A stretch of 64,000 bases of DNA. It comes from Clostridium neonatale. Lineage in GTDB: Bacteria > Bacillota > Clostridia > Clostridiales > Clostridiaceae. The stretch is from assembly GCF_001458595.1 (NCBI RefSeq), contig NZ_LN890328.1:884480-948479 (forward strand). The letters run 5' to 3'. The notes beneath the pieces are model-generated. The model searched no databases, had not been told where the DNA came from, and was given only the letters and a program-made list of their open reading frames with translations. Of the stretch, positions 9,202 through 17,713 are shown in pieces. The position numbers were made by a program, and so were the translations under genes. The stretch's first letter is position 1, and the number at the start of each line of letters is the position of its first letter.

Positions 9202-9357
9202 ATTAAAAATCTCCTTAAATTTTTCTATAGTACATTTTTTATTATATCTCATATAGAATTTATGTCCATAATATAACACAATTAAAAAATAAAATCATAG
9301 AATAAATAAGCAAAAATATGAGTTAGAGTAGTATCAGCAATTTTAAGGAGTATAAAA

Positions 9358-9822
9358 TTGAGTGAATTAAAAATAATAAAATTTAAAAAAGAATCAAAAG
9401 ATAATTACAAGATTGTTACACCAGAAATAGCTTATAAATATAAACATAGATATAAAAAATTATTAAAAAAAGTGAAAAATAGAGACAAAATTATATGTAT
9501 ATTGTTTGATGAAATTTACGCTCTTTATATTGAAAAGAAAAATTTAAATATATCAATGGAAAAAATTCATATAAAAACAAAACTTGGTTCATATTTAAGT
9601 GGAGGATGTGGAATTGGTCCATCACTTTTAACAAGTCTTGTTGGAAGTAGCTTATTCACATATATGAATAGCTATTTCAAAAAACTCACATCACCAGTTG
9701 CAGTATTATATTGCTCAATTGTAGTGGCTTTAGCAATTTATTTATTAACAATTCAGGATAATCAAGTAGAAATGTATAATTTATTCTTAGAAGTTTTAGA
9801 AAGAATAGAAAAAGGAATGTAA
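9358..9822 (+). CDS. hypothetical membrane protein, 154 aa
   Basis: The frame opens with TTG at 9358, eight bases after AAGGAG, giving 154 residues. The N-terminal half is lysine-rich and helical, then come two hydrophobic segments (about 75-105, with the glycine-rich GGCGIGPSLL, and about 112-132), then a short acidic tail. It is divergent from hisJ. No family recognised; probably a small bitopic or hairpin membrane protein. Confidence 0.6.
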   Translation: MSELKIIKFKKESKDNYKIVTPEIAYKYKHRYKKLLKKVKNRDKIICILFDEIYALYIEKKNLNISMEKIHIKTKLGSYLSGGCGIGPSLLTSLVGSSLFTYMNSYFKKLTSPVAVLYCSIVVALAIYLLTIQDNQVEMYNLFLEVLERIEKGM

Positions 9823-10047
9823 TTAGTAAAAGTTATACTTTAATAATGTTGAAGGTATACTAAATTCAGATTACACGGCATAATACTTTGATACGATTGC
9901 AGAAGAACATAGAAAAAGTGAAATTAAGTGCTGCTAGATGGCAATCAAAAATGTGTATTTCATAACTATTACAATTAAGGAGAAGAAATATACGGATATA
10001 AGTTTCAAATATGCACAATCTATTAAAGAAGAAAGGATGTGTTTGAA

Positions 10048-10230
10048 ATGGAGAATAAGAAAAATTGTGAATGTACAAAATGTAGCAGCTGCTCATGTCA
10101 TGGAAAAGATGAAAAAAGCGAATTTTATAATAGTTGGGATTCAGTTCCTAAGACATATGATTCAGCAGAATCATTTCACAAACATGAAAAAACAGCTGGA
10201 AATAATCAGTGGTGTTCTACTCATAAATAA
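10048..10230 (+). CDS. small cysteine-rich protein, 60 aa
   Basis: A 60-residue protein starting MENKKNCECTKCSSCSCHG, with five cysteines and a histidine between residues 7 and 18 and one further Cys near the end (WCSTHK). The clustered Cys/His could bind a metal. The ATG at 10048 is preferred to a GTG nine bases earlier because AAAGG is at better distance. A longer overlapping frame in another register has no such signal and is taken as spurious. No family recognised. Confidence 0.55.
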   Translation: MENKKNCECTKCSSCSCHGKDEKSEFYNSWDSVPKTYDSAESFHKHEKTAGNNQWCSTHK

Positions 10231-10387
10231 GTAAATACACAAAAAATTGAATAGTATATTTATAACAACTAATATAAACCATATATTTTTTAGCGATAGT
10301 TTTAAATAATAACATATTATAAAAAATAATATAATATTTTATTATTTTACTATATGTGTCTAAAATGTGGAGAGGGCGTGATTTGTT

Positions 10388-10522
10388 ATGAATAAATATA
10401 ATTTGAATAAAAGAAATACAAAAGAAAAATATTATGAACACGAAGGCGGATATATTTCTTATAATCCCAAAACAAGAAAAGAAAAATATACGCCTTTTAG
10501 AAAAATGGAAAACAACCATTAA
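10388..10522 (+). CDS. small basic hypothetical protein, 44 aa
   Basis: The ATG follows GGAGAGGGCG and the frame runs 44 codons to TAA at 10520-10522. The product is rich in Lys, Asn and Tyr (KYYEHEGGYISYNPKTRKEKY). It resembles no family I know, but the Shine-Dalgarno and amino-acid composition look genuine. It is one of several small genes in the 9.3-10.5 kb stretch. Confidence 0.42.
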   Translation: MNKYNLNKRNTKEKYYEHEGGYISYNPKTRKEKYTPFRKMENNH

Positions 10523-10814
10523 ATTTATTTTTGCTATAAAAGTTTGATTAGAGTAAACTAAAAATATCTTAAATTTAGAAATGTATGAAGAACATATGAA
10601 AATTAAGTTAAATTAAAAATAAATAATTAGGATTAAAAGGATTGTATTACTAAATAGTTCTTTTAAACTATCAGCAAACTAAATTAATAATAACAATTTT
10701 ATCTGCACACACGTATGACTAAAATAATCACTTAAAATAACCATAATAATCGATTAAAGATATATTTAAGAGAGAATGTGGCGGTATATAATTATTATAC
10801 TGTCTATAAAATTC

Positions 10815-10850
10815 TTATCCCAACTTAAATTTTAAGTTGGGATAATTTTA
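10815..10850 (+). terminator. terminator-like hairpin in spacer 10523-11025
   Basis: TTATCCCAACTTAA (10815-10828) pairs with TTAAGTTGGGATAA (10832-10845), followed by TTTTATG. No gene ends nearby, so it may close the transcript of the small gene at 10388 or be part of a leader for the DUF1538 gene. No riboswitch class was recognised upstream of it. Confidence 0.5.
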
Positions 10851-11025
10851 TGATAAAAACTTAGCTATAAAATATTTAAAATTTAGAAAATATTATTAAA
10901 ATGTATTGATATAAAATTAACTTTACAAAAAATTAATAGTTTTTTATTGAATAGAGGGTGTGTAATAAGGTGATTTTAATGTATAATGTAAATATGAAAT
11001 AAAAAATTTAAAAAAGAAAGGAAGA

Positions 11026-12564
11026 ATGTGGTTGTATCGAACAAAACTTCAAGAAAAATTAAATGAGTCACTGAAAGCAGTCCTGCCTATTATAGGAATT
11101 GTTCTTTTGCTTTGTTTCACAATTGTACCTATTTCGCCAAGTATTTTGATGGCATTCATAATTGGTGCGGTACTTTTGATTATAGGGATGACTTTTTTCT
11201 CACTAGGTGCAGAAATTGCTATGACACCTATGGGAGAGAGAGTAGGAACCTCTATGACTAAAACAAAAAAATTATGGATAATGATAGTGCTTGGATTTAT
11301 ACTTGGTTTTATTATTACTATATCTGAACCAGATCTTCAGGTATTAGCAAATCAAGTACCGTCAATTTCTAATGGCGTATTAATTGTAGCAGTAGCTTTA
11401 GGAGTAGGAATTTTTTTAAGCATTGCTCTTCTTAGAATATTATTTAGTATTGCACTGCCGCCTATGTTGGTATTTTTTTATTCAATTGTTTTTATATTAG
11501 CATTTTTTGTACCTAAAGATTTCTTAGCAGTCGCCTTTGATTCAGGCGGTGTAACAACAGGACCTATGACAGTACCATTTATAATGGCACTTGGCATTGG
11601 TATTTCTTCAATTCGTAGTGATAAACATGCAACAGATGATAGTTTTGGATTTGTTGCTTTATGTTCTATAGGACCGATTATGGCGGTTCTTCTACTTGGA
11701 ATGATTTTTAATCCAGCTGGTAGTGAATATTCTACAGTCACTATTCCTGAGATTGCTCATTCTATTGCCCTTAGGCAGCTTTTTTCTAATGCACTTCCAA
11801 CATATATTGTTGAGATTGCAATAGCACTTCTACCAATTATCGTGTTTTTCGGAATTTTTCAATTGATTTCCTTAAAGCTGAACAAAAAGTCTTTAATTAA
11901 AATTTTAATTGGACTTGGTTATACTTATATTGGATTAGTATTATTTTTGACAGGGGTTAATGTAGGATTCATGCCTGCTGGTAATTATATTGGACAAATA
12001 ATTGCATTGCTTCCATATAATTGGATCATTGTTCCTATTGGAATGCTAATAGGTTATTTTATTGTAATGGCAGAACCAGCAGTATATGTTTTGACAAAAC
12101 AAGTTGAAGAACTAACAGATGGAGCAATTCCTGCATCTGCTATGAAAATTAGTTTATGCATAAGTGTGTCTTTTTCTATTGGATTGGCTATGATTCGTGT
12201 ACTTACAGGAATTTCAATTTTATATTTTATGATTCCGGGATATGTAGTGGCATTAGGATTATCCTTCTTTGTGCCCAAAATATTTACTGCAATTGCTTTT
12301 GACTCTGGTGGAGTAGCATCAGGTCCAATGACAGCTACATTTTTATTACCATTTGCCATGGGAGCATGTGCATCTGTTGGAGGAAATATTGTTATGGACG
12401 CATTTGGTGTTGTTGCTATGGTTGCTATGACTCCTTTAATTACAATACAAATTCTTGGTCTTATTCATAAGCTTCAAGCTAAAAAATCTAAGGCATCTGG
12501 TAATGTTAATGATGTCAAAGAGTCACTTGAATTAATTGGTGATTATGATATTGTTGAATTATAA
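11026..12564 (+). CDS. DUF1538 family membrane transporter-like protein
   Basis: A 512-residue polytopic protein made of two homologous halves. The tell-tale repeat is FDSGGVTTGPMT (about residues 168-179) in the first half and FDSGGVASGPMT (about 425-436) in the second, each preceded by a PMG/MAEPAV-type helix. This is the DUF1538 family, thought to be membrane transport proteins of unknown substrate. The internal duplication suggests an inverted or tandem transporter fold. The ATG follows AAAGAAAGGAAG. The next gene, a PII-like protein, starts 14 bases after the stop, so the two form an operon and the PII-like protein probably regulates the transporter. Confidence 0.85.
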   Translation: MWLYRTKLQEKLNESLKAVLPIIGIVLLLCFTIVPISPSILMAFIIGAVLLIIGMTFFSLGAEIAMTPMGERVGTSMTKTKKLWIMIVLGFILGFIITISEPDLQVLANQVPSISNGVLIVAVALGVGIFLSIALLRILFSIALPPMLVFFYSIVFILAFFVPKDFLAVAFDSGGVTTGPMTVPFIMALGIGISSIRSDKHATDDSFGFVALCSIGPIMAVLLLGMIFNPAGSEYSTVTIPEIAHSIALRQLFSNALPTYIVEIAIALLPIIVFFGIFQLISLKLNKKSLIKILIGLGYTYIGLVLFLTGVNVGFMPAGNYIGQIIALLPYNWIIVPIGMLIGYFIVMAEPAVYVLTKQVEELTDGAIPASAMKISLCISVSFSIGLAMIRVLTGISILYFMIPGYVVALGLSFFVPKIFTAIAFDSGGVASGPMTATFLLPFAMGACASVGGNIVMDAFGVVAMVAMTPLITIQILGLIHKLQAKKSKASGNVNDVKESLELIGDYDIVEL

Positions 12565-12578
12565 GAAGGGAGTTTTAT

Positions 12579-13259
12579 ATGAGTGAATTATTTATGATGA
12601 CCACTATTACAAGTCGTAATATGGTTACTAAATTTCTATCTTTTTATAAAGAAAGCCAAATGGCAGTTTCATTGGTTACATTAGGGGGGGGGACAGCTAA
12701 TAGTGAGATGCTTGATTATTTTGGATTGGAGTCATCAGAAAAAGCTGTTATATTTGGAATAGTTACAGATGAAGTATGGGATTATATAAAAAAAGGATTA
12801 CAAAGTAAACTTCAAATTGATGTGCCAGGAACTGGGATTGCATTTACAATCCCACTAAGTAGCATTGGTGGAAAACGCGAATTGTTGTTTTTAACAGAAG
12901 GTCAAAAGTACGAAAAAGGAGAGGAAAGTACATTGAAGGAAACCAAACATGAATTATTAGTTGTAATTGCAAATCAAGGATATAGTGATTTAATAATGAA
13001 AGCTGCAAGAAGTGCTAATGCTAATGGTGGAACTATTATACATGCAAAAGGAATTGGAATGGAACTTGCAGAAAAATTTCTTGGAGTTTCATTAGCATCA
13101 GAAAAAGAAATCATATTTCTTGTAACTAAAAAAGAAGAAAAAAATAAAGTAATGAAAGCTGTAATGCAAAATGCTGGAATGGAAAGCAAAGCAAAATCGA
13201 TTGTATTTTCACTTCCAGTTACTGATACAGCGGGACTAAGATTAATTGAAGAAAGTTAA
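12579..13259 (+). CDS. tandem PII-like regulatory protein
   Basis: A 226-residue cytoplasmic protein consisting of two PII-like (GlnB-fold) domains. The first is about residues 1-112 (TITSRNMVTKFLSFYKE, then a T-loop-like GGGTANSEM, ending FLTEG) and the second about 123-226 (LLVVIANQGYSDLIMKAA, ANANGGTIIHAKG, then SKAKSIVFSLPV). PII-type proteins sense nucleotides or 2-oxoglutarate and bind transporters through the T-loop. Its position directly after a DUF1538 membrane protein suggests control of that transporter. A run of nine G bases (12684-12692) encodes Gly-Gly-Gly in the first T-loop region and is striking in this AT-rich DNA. Confidence 0.78.
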   Translation: MSELFMMTTITSRNMVTKFLSFYKESQMAVSLVTLGGGTANSEMLDYFGLESSEKAVIFGIVTDEVWDYIKKGLQSKLQIDVPGTGIAFTIPLSSIGGKRELLFLTEGQKYEKGEESTLKETKHELLVVIANQGYSDLIMKAARSANANGGTIIHAKGIGMELAEKFLGVSLASEKEIIFLVTKKEEKNKVMKAVMQNAGMESKAKSIVFSLPVTDTAGLRLIEES

Positions 13260-13315
13260 TTTTATAAATAAGCAAGAATACTGGATAAATTTATAAAAAT
13301 TAAATAAGTAGATCA

Positions 13316-13414
13316 AAAGGAATTAATATTCTATTTAATTTGCAAAAAAGATAAGTGATTTGTTTTAACTGATTTTTTGTGAAAATATTTTAAATTAAGA
13401 ATATTAATTCCTTT
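13316..13414. other. nested inverted-repeat structure in spacer 13260-13715
   Basis: AAAGGAATTAATATTCT (13316-13332) pairs perfectly over 17 bases with AGAATATTAATTCCTTT (13398-13414). Inside the 65-nt loop GCAAAAAA and TTTTTTGT can also pair. This gives a roughly 100-nt nested hairpin shortly after the PII-like gene. It could be a terminator, a small palindromic repeat or a structured RNA. The remainder of the spacer shows only a possible promoter before the helicase gene. Confidence 0.45.
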
Positions 13415-13715
13415 ATTATGGTTACATTTATTTATAAGTTCTAATATGCATTTATATAGTTATAATATTATATATAGCGAATTTTAATAATAAACTTCAA
13501 TGTACTATAAGTGTTTATATATTTGAAAATATGATATAATTATAAAAAATAGCACATATGTTCTTTTGAACAATTTAAATAAAAAGGAAGTATATATTCA
13601 ATTGTTATACAGAATATATACTAAGATTTGAAAAATACGAATGAAAACTAATATATAAATTTTTATTGGATTATTTATACTGCAAAAATAGATTGTTTAA
13701 AATTTAGGAGTAATT

Positions 13716-16643
13716 ATGCCAAATACATTAAATAGCATTTTGGATAATGTAATATATTTAGATATAGAGACTACTGGACTAGATGAAAATACGTCTGAAA
13801 TAATAGAAATTGGTGCTGTAAAAATCAAAAATAATGAACTGAGTACATATACAACACTAATAAGACCAAGAGGAAGGGTTCCTGCTGAGATTTATAAGTT
13901 ATGCAGCGGATTAAATGAAGCTGAACTTTATAGTGCGAGAACTTTAAATACAATAATACCTGAGCTTATAGAATTTTTAGAAGATTTACCTCTTATTTGT
14001 CACAATGGAAGTTTTGAGAGACGTTTTTTTAAGACACATATAAAAGAAGTAGAAAATGAAATTATGGATAGTATGGAGCTTTGTGCAATACTTGAACCAG
14101 ATCGAAGAGAATATAATTTGGAATCTATTATAGGAGATGTAACTATAATGGAAAAAAATGAAGCTCATAGAGGACTAGACGATTCGATAGACACTTTAAA
14201 AGTTGTAAATTCGCTTTTATGCAGATTATTCGATAGAGAAGAAAAAAGCCCAAAGAAGAAGTCATTATATGAACAAGTAACTAAAAATTATGAGCATCTG
14301 AAGGAGTGGTGTTGGACTAAATATCTTTTAAGACCAGCTTTTTTTAATTTTGGAGATTATGAATATGTAAATTATGAAGATAAAGTTAAAAATAATATTA
14401 TATTAAAGGATATAAATATTGATTATAAAAAGTATGAAGATTTATTTGAAAATGAGGAAATATGGAATAATGGCGGAGATTTTGGATATCAGTATAGAAA
14501 AGATCAAAAGGAATTTGCAAAAAAGATAAGAGAAACCATTGAAAGAGAAGAACGGATTTTTATCGAAGCACCAACAGGCAGTGGAAAAACATTTGCATAT
14601 GTTACAATAGCAGCTCTTGAAGCTTATATGAATAAACAGAAGAATAAAAAAGATTATTCAAGCTATATAATATCAACAAATACAAAGGAACTTCAAAATC
14701 AGCTTATAGAAAAAGATATTCCAACAATTTTAAAAAAATTAAAATTAGATGATAAATTAAAGTATGGAGCTATAAAAGGTAAAAGTAATTATGTATGTAT
14801 GGAAAGATTAAATAAATGTGAAGAACTTGAGTTTGATAAAGAAGGAAACTTGGCATTATTGTTTTTAAGAAGATTAGCCGAAGAAGGCAATGCTGGAGAC
14901 ATTGAAAATATAAATTATGTTATATACAAACATTTTAAGCTTGATACTTATGTTAATAGGATAAACTGTGATAATGATAATTGTAATTTGGAGAAATGTA
15001 AGAAAGCCTGCTATTTAAGAAAAAGATATAATGAACTGCCAGATGAAAACTTAACGGTTATAAATCACTCACTCTTAGCATGTTGGCCTTATGGAGAAAA
15101 AAAGAAAATAAATCATATTATTTTAGATGAGGGACATAATCTTATGGAAAAATGTTATGATTTCTTTAGCGAAGAATTTAATTCAGAAGAATTTTTAGAT
15201 CTTCTTGAAACAATAGAAAAAGGGCACAATAATATTTTATACTTACTTTTAAATTTAAATGCTTCATTTGGGCATAGGGAAACAATAGACAGAGATAAGA
15301 TGCGTTACATTGTAAATGACATAATTGTAAATACTCAAATAGTAATGAATGATTTAAGGTGTATGAGATTATGTGATACAGAGTATAATTTTACAACTGA
15401 ATTTTTTCTACCACGTGAAGATTTGAAATATATTACAAAGCCATTAGGACAGGAACTATCAGATTTGAAATATAGCATTTATCCTTTATTTAAGCTTTTA
15501 AGTGGTTATGTAGAAAACATTGTTGGAGATGAGGATGTATCTTCAGATAATGATTATAAAAGCATTACAGAATTTATTTCTAAGATAAAAAATGCCTTTG
15601 ATATATTGGATAAGTTTTTAGAAAAATCTAAATTTTATGCCAAAGTTCTGGAAGTGGAAAGTGAATACAAATACTTTAAATGTACAAATGTCCCTTTAAA
15701 TGTTGGAGAACTTGTAAATGAGCACATGTTAAAGGATGTAAAAAGTACTACATTTTTGTCTGCAACACTTAGGATAGATAATGGTTTTATGCAGATGAAA
15801 AAGCATTTAGGTCAGGAAAAAGCAAATGAATTCGTTATTCCTTCAACATTTAAATTAAAAAATCAAACGAAAATTTTTGCACTTAATGATGTGGGAAGGT
15901 ATGATGATGCTAAATATGTAAAAAATATTTCTAAGTTTATATTTGAAACAGCTAAAAAAATAAATGGGCATATACTTGTACTTTTTAATAATAATGCAAG
16001 ACGAGAAAAGGTTAATGAAGAACTTGAAATGCTTACAAGAGGAAGTAAAATTGAAATTCATATGAATAAAAAATCCATAAATGCTTTAAAAGATAAAGAT
16101 AGGACAGTAGTTATTTTGGGCAGCAAAGGATTCTTTGAAGGAATTGATGTACCAGGAGATGGATTAAACTGCGTTATGCTTGATAAACTGCCAAATTATA
16201 GTCCTGATTATCCAATACTTAGAGCAATTAGAGAATATCAAAACAAACAGTATAGAGATGTGAATTATCCTCAGGTATGTATTAAAGTTAAACAGATATA
16301 TGGAAGGTTAATACGTAGTATATATGATTATGGGTATTTTATTATTTTAGATCCTGGACAAAATGATTTTACTCTAAGAAATCTTGAAAGGGACTTAGGA
16401 GGTCCGAGAATAGAATGTATATCATCAGTAAATCTGCTGAATGAAATGGAATTTGATTATAAAAATTGGAAAAGGAAAAATCTAAACTCTATAATAATGA
16501 ATATGAGAAAAGAAAAAAGAAATATTCAGCAAGAATTTAATGATGAGTCTAAGAAACATAAGCTATTTTGGGAACTTGAAAAGATTCAAGATAATAAGTA
16601 TTATTTTAAAAATATAAATTTTAATATTAATGGAAGGTTATAA
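13716..16643 (+). CDS. DinG-type helicase with N-terminal DnaQ-like exonuclease
   Basis: A 975-residue two-domain protein. The N-terminal 3'-5' exonuclease (about 1-180) shows ExoI YLDIETTGLDE (Asp16, Glu18), the HNG-type ExoII block CHNGSFERRF and the ExoIII block HRGLDDS. The XPD/DinG-family superfamily 2 helicase follows: Walker A APTGSGKT (about 285-292), DEGHN box (about 471-475), four cysteines in NC..DNC..EKC..AC (about 419-435) likely to ligand a 4Fe-4S cluster, and C-terminal motifs LSATL, GSKGFFEGIDVPGD and QIYGRLIRS. It probably acts on damaged or structured DNA. This fusion is standard in Firmicutes, where it is often named DinG. The ATG follows TTTAGGAG. Confidence 0.9.
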   Translation: MPNTLNSILDNVIYLDIETTGLDENTSEIIEIGAVKIKNNELSTYTTLIRPRGRVPAEIYKLCSGLNEAELYSARTLNTIIPELIEFLEDLPLICHNGSFERRFFKTHIKEVENEIMDSMELCAILEPDRREYNLESIIGDVTIMEKNEAHRGLDDSIDTLKVVNSLLCRLFDREEKSPKKKSLYEQVTKNYEHLKEWCWTKYLLRPAFFNFGDYEYVNYEDKVKNNIILKDINIDYKKYEDLFENEEIWNNGGDFGYQYRKDQKEFAKKIRETIEREERIFIEAPTGSGKTFAYVTIAALEAYMNKQKNKKDYSSYIISTNTKELQNQLIEKDIPTILKKLKLDDKLKYGAIKGKSNYVCMERLNKCEELEFDKEGNLALLFLRRLAEEGNAGDIENINYVIYKHFKLDTYVNRINCDNDNCNLEKCKKACYLRKRYNELPDENLTVINHSLLACWPYGEKKKINHIILDEGHNLMEKCYDFFSEEFNSEEFLDLLETIEKGHNNILYLLLNLNASFGHRETIDRDKMRYIVNDIIVNTQIVMNDLRCMRLCDTEYNFTTEFFLPREDLKYITKPLGQELSDLKYSIYPLFKLLSGYVENIVGDEDVSSDNDYKSITEFISKIKNAFDILDKFLEKSKFYAKVLEVESEYKYFKCTNVPLNVGELVNEHMLKDVKSTTFLSATLRIDNGFMQMKKHLGQEKANEFVIPSTFKLKNQTKIFALNDVGRYDDAKYVKNISKFIFETAKKINGHILVLFNNNARREKVNEELEMLTRGSKIEIHMNKKSINALKDKDRTVVILGSKGFFEGIDVPGDGLNCVMLDKLPNYSPDYPILRAIREYQNKQYRDVNYPQVCIKVKQIYGRLIRSIYDYGYFIILDPGQNDFTLRNLERDLGGPRIECISSVNLLNEMEFDYKNWKRKNLNSIIMNMRKEKRNIQQEFNDESKKHKLFWELEKIQDNKYYFKNINFNINGRL

Positions 16644-16646
16644 ATA

Positions 16647-16748
16647 ATGAAGAAAAGCTATATTCATAATCTAAATAATCAATTAGATATATTAAGATTA
16701 TTTATCAAAAATTCTTATTATAAAAAATATTTAGATGATGATTATTGA
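16647..16748 (+). CDS. possible small protein, 33 aa
   Basis: A 33-codon frame begins four bases after the helicase stop, with GGAAGG placed 10 bases before the ATG inside the helicase 3' end. The product is MKKSYIHNLNNQLDILR followed by a Tyr/Lys-rich and acidic end. Translational coupling to the helicase gene is plausible. It has a weak resemblance in size to Spo0E-type peptides but lacks their SxxLD motif. Low confidence. Confidence 0.28.
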   Translation: MKKSYIHNLNNQLDILRLFIKNSYYKKYLDDDY

Positions 16749-16799
16749 TTAAAAGTTAATAGTTATATATAATTTCAATAGGTTTATAAAATGGTTAAG

Positions 16800-16834
16800 A
16801 TCACTTGAGATATAATTCTTGAGTGATTTTAATC
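16800..16834 (+). terminator. terminator after the helicase operon
   Basis: ATCACTTGAG (16800-16809) pairs with CTTGAGTGAT (16818-16827) with two G-U pairs, followed by TTTTAATCTTT. Confidence 0.6.
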
Positions 16835-16994
16835 TTTATACAAAAATATCTATATATTGTAAAAACATAAATATAAAAATAATAAGTTTTTGACTTTATT
16901 TCCTTGATATTTATGAAGTGAAAATATATTAATATAAGTATGAAAAACAAAATAATAAAAAATGTGAGCAATTAAAAGAATGGGGGAAAAATGA

Positions 16995-17483
16995 ATGAAT
17001 TTAGTTATAAGACAAGCATCTATAAATGACTTAGAAAGAATAAGCCAAATAGAAAAAATATGTTTTCCAAATGCTGAAGCGGCAACTAAAAGGTCTCTTG
17101 AAGAAAGAATTAAAGCATTTAAAGAAAGTTTTTTTGTGGGTGAAATAAATGGTGAAGTCATTGGATTTATAAATGGAGCTGTAATTGATTCTAAGACAAT
17201 TTTTGATGAACTTTATGAAAATATAAATCGTCATAATCAAAATGGAAAGTATCAAAGTGTTTTTGGATTAGATGTTATTCCTGAGTTTAGAAATCGAGGC
17301 ATTGCAGAAAGTCTTATGAATCATATGATAAATTCAGCTAAGAAATATAATAGAGAAGGAGTTGTTCTTACTTGTAAAGATAAACTTATACATTATTATG
17401 AAAAGTTTGGATTTAATAATATGGGAATTTCAGAGTCTGTTCATGGAAATGTTATTTGGTATGATATGTTTTTAGAGTTCTAA
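16995..17483 (+). CDS. GNAT family N-acetyltransferase
   Basis: A 162-residue single-domain GNAT. The acetyl-CoA pyrophosphate-binding loop RNRGIAESLM (about 98-107) follows the beta-4 strand VFGLDVIPEF, and the C-terminal YYEKFGFNNMG block is typical. It transfers an acetyl group to an unknown amine. The ATG at 16995 is chosen over the ATG four bases earlier, which is out of frame; GGGGGAA lies upstream. Monocistronic. Confidence 0.83.
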   Translation: MNLVIRQASINDLERISQIEKICFPNAEAATKRSLEERIKAFKESFFVGEINGEVIGFINGAVIDSKTIFDELYENINRHNQNGKYQSVFGLDVIPEFRNRGIAESLMNHMINSAKKYNREGVVLTCKDKLIHYYEKFGFNNMGISESVHGNVIWYDMFLEF

Positions 17484-17664
17484 GCACATAAAAGTAATAA
17501 CAAAATAGAATTTATTTAAAGTATATATAGATATAATAGCTGATAACAATTATTTTAATTATGTAAATATATAATGTTTAATTAGCAATTAATGTATTGA
17601 AAGTATGAATACAATTAACAATGATAAAAGTTAATAGAATTTTAATATATGGTTAACAAGTTAT

Positions 17665-17700
17665 ATAATATAATTATAATTGCAATTATAATTATATTAT
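17665..17700. promoter_or_regulatory. 36-bp perfect palindrome before the MATE gene
   Basis: Eighteen bases on each side of the GC centre at 17682/17683 are perfectly complementary. The left half runs 17665-17682 and the right half 17683-17700. It ends one base before the GGAGGAG ribosome binding site (17701-17707). It could be a regulator operator overlapping the promoter (TATAAT-like strings occur within it) or an mRNA hairpin abutting the ribosome site. Confidence 0.6.
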
Positions 17701-17713
17701 GGAGGAGAAACAA

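Noticed and set aside
9938-10234. 98-codon frame overlapping the Cys-rich small gene
   Set aside because: No Shine-Dalgarno sequence and unconvincing composition; the overlapping 60-residue frame in another register has a ribosome site and patterned cysteines.
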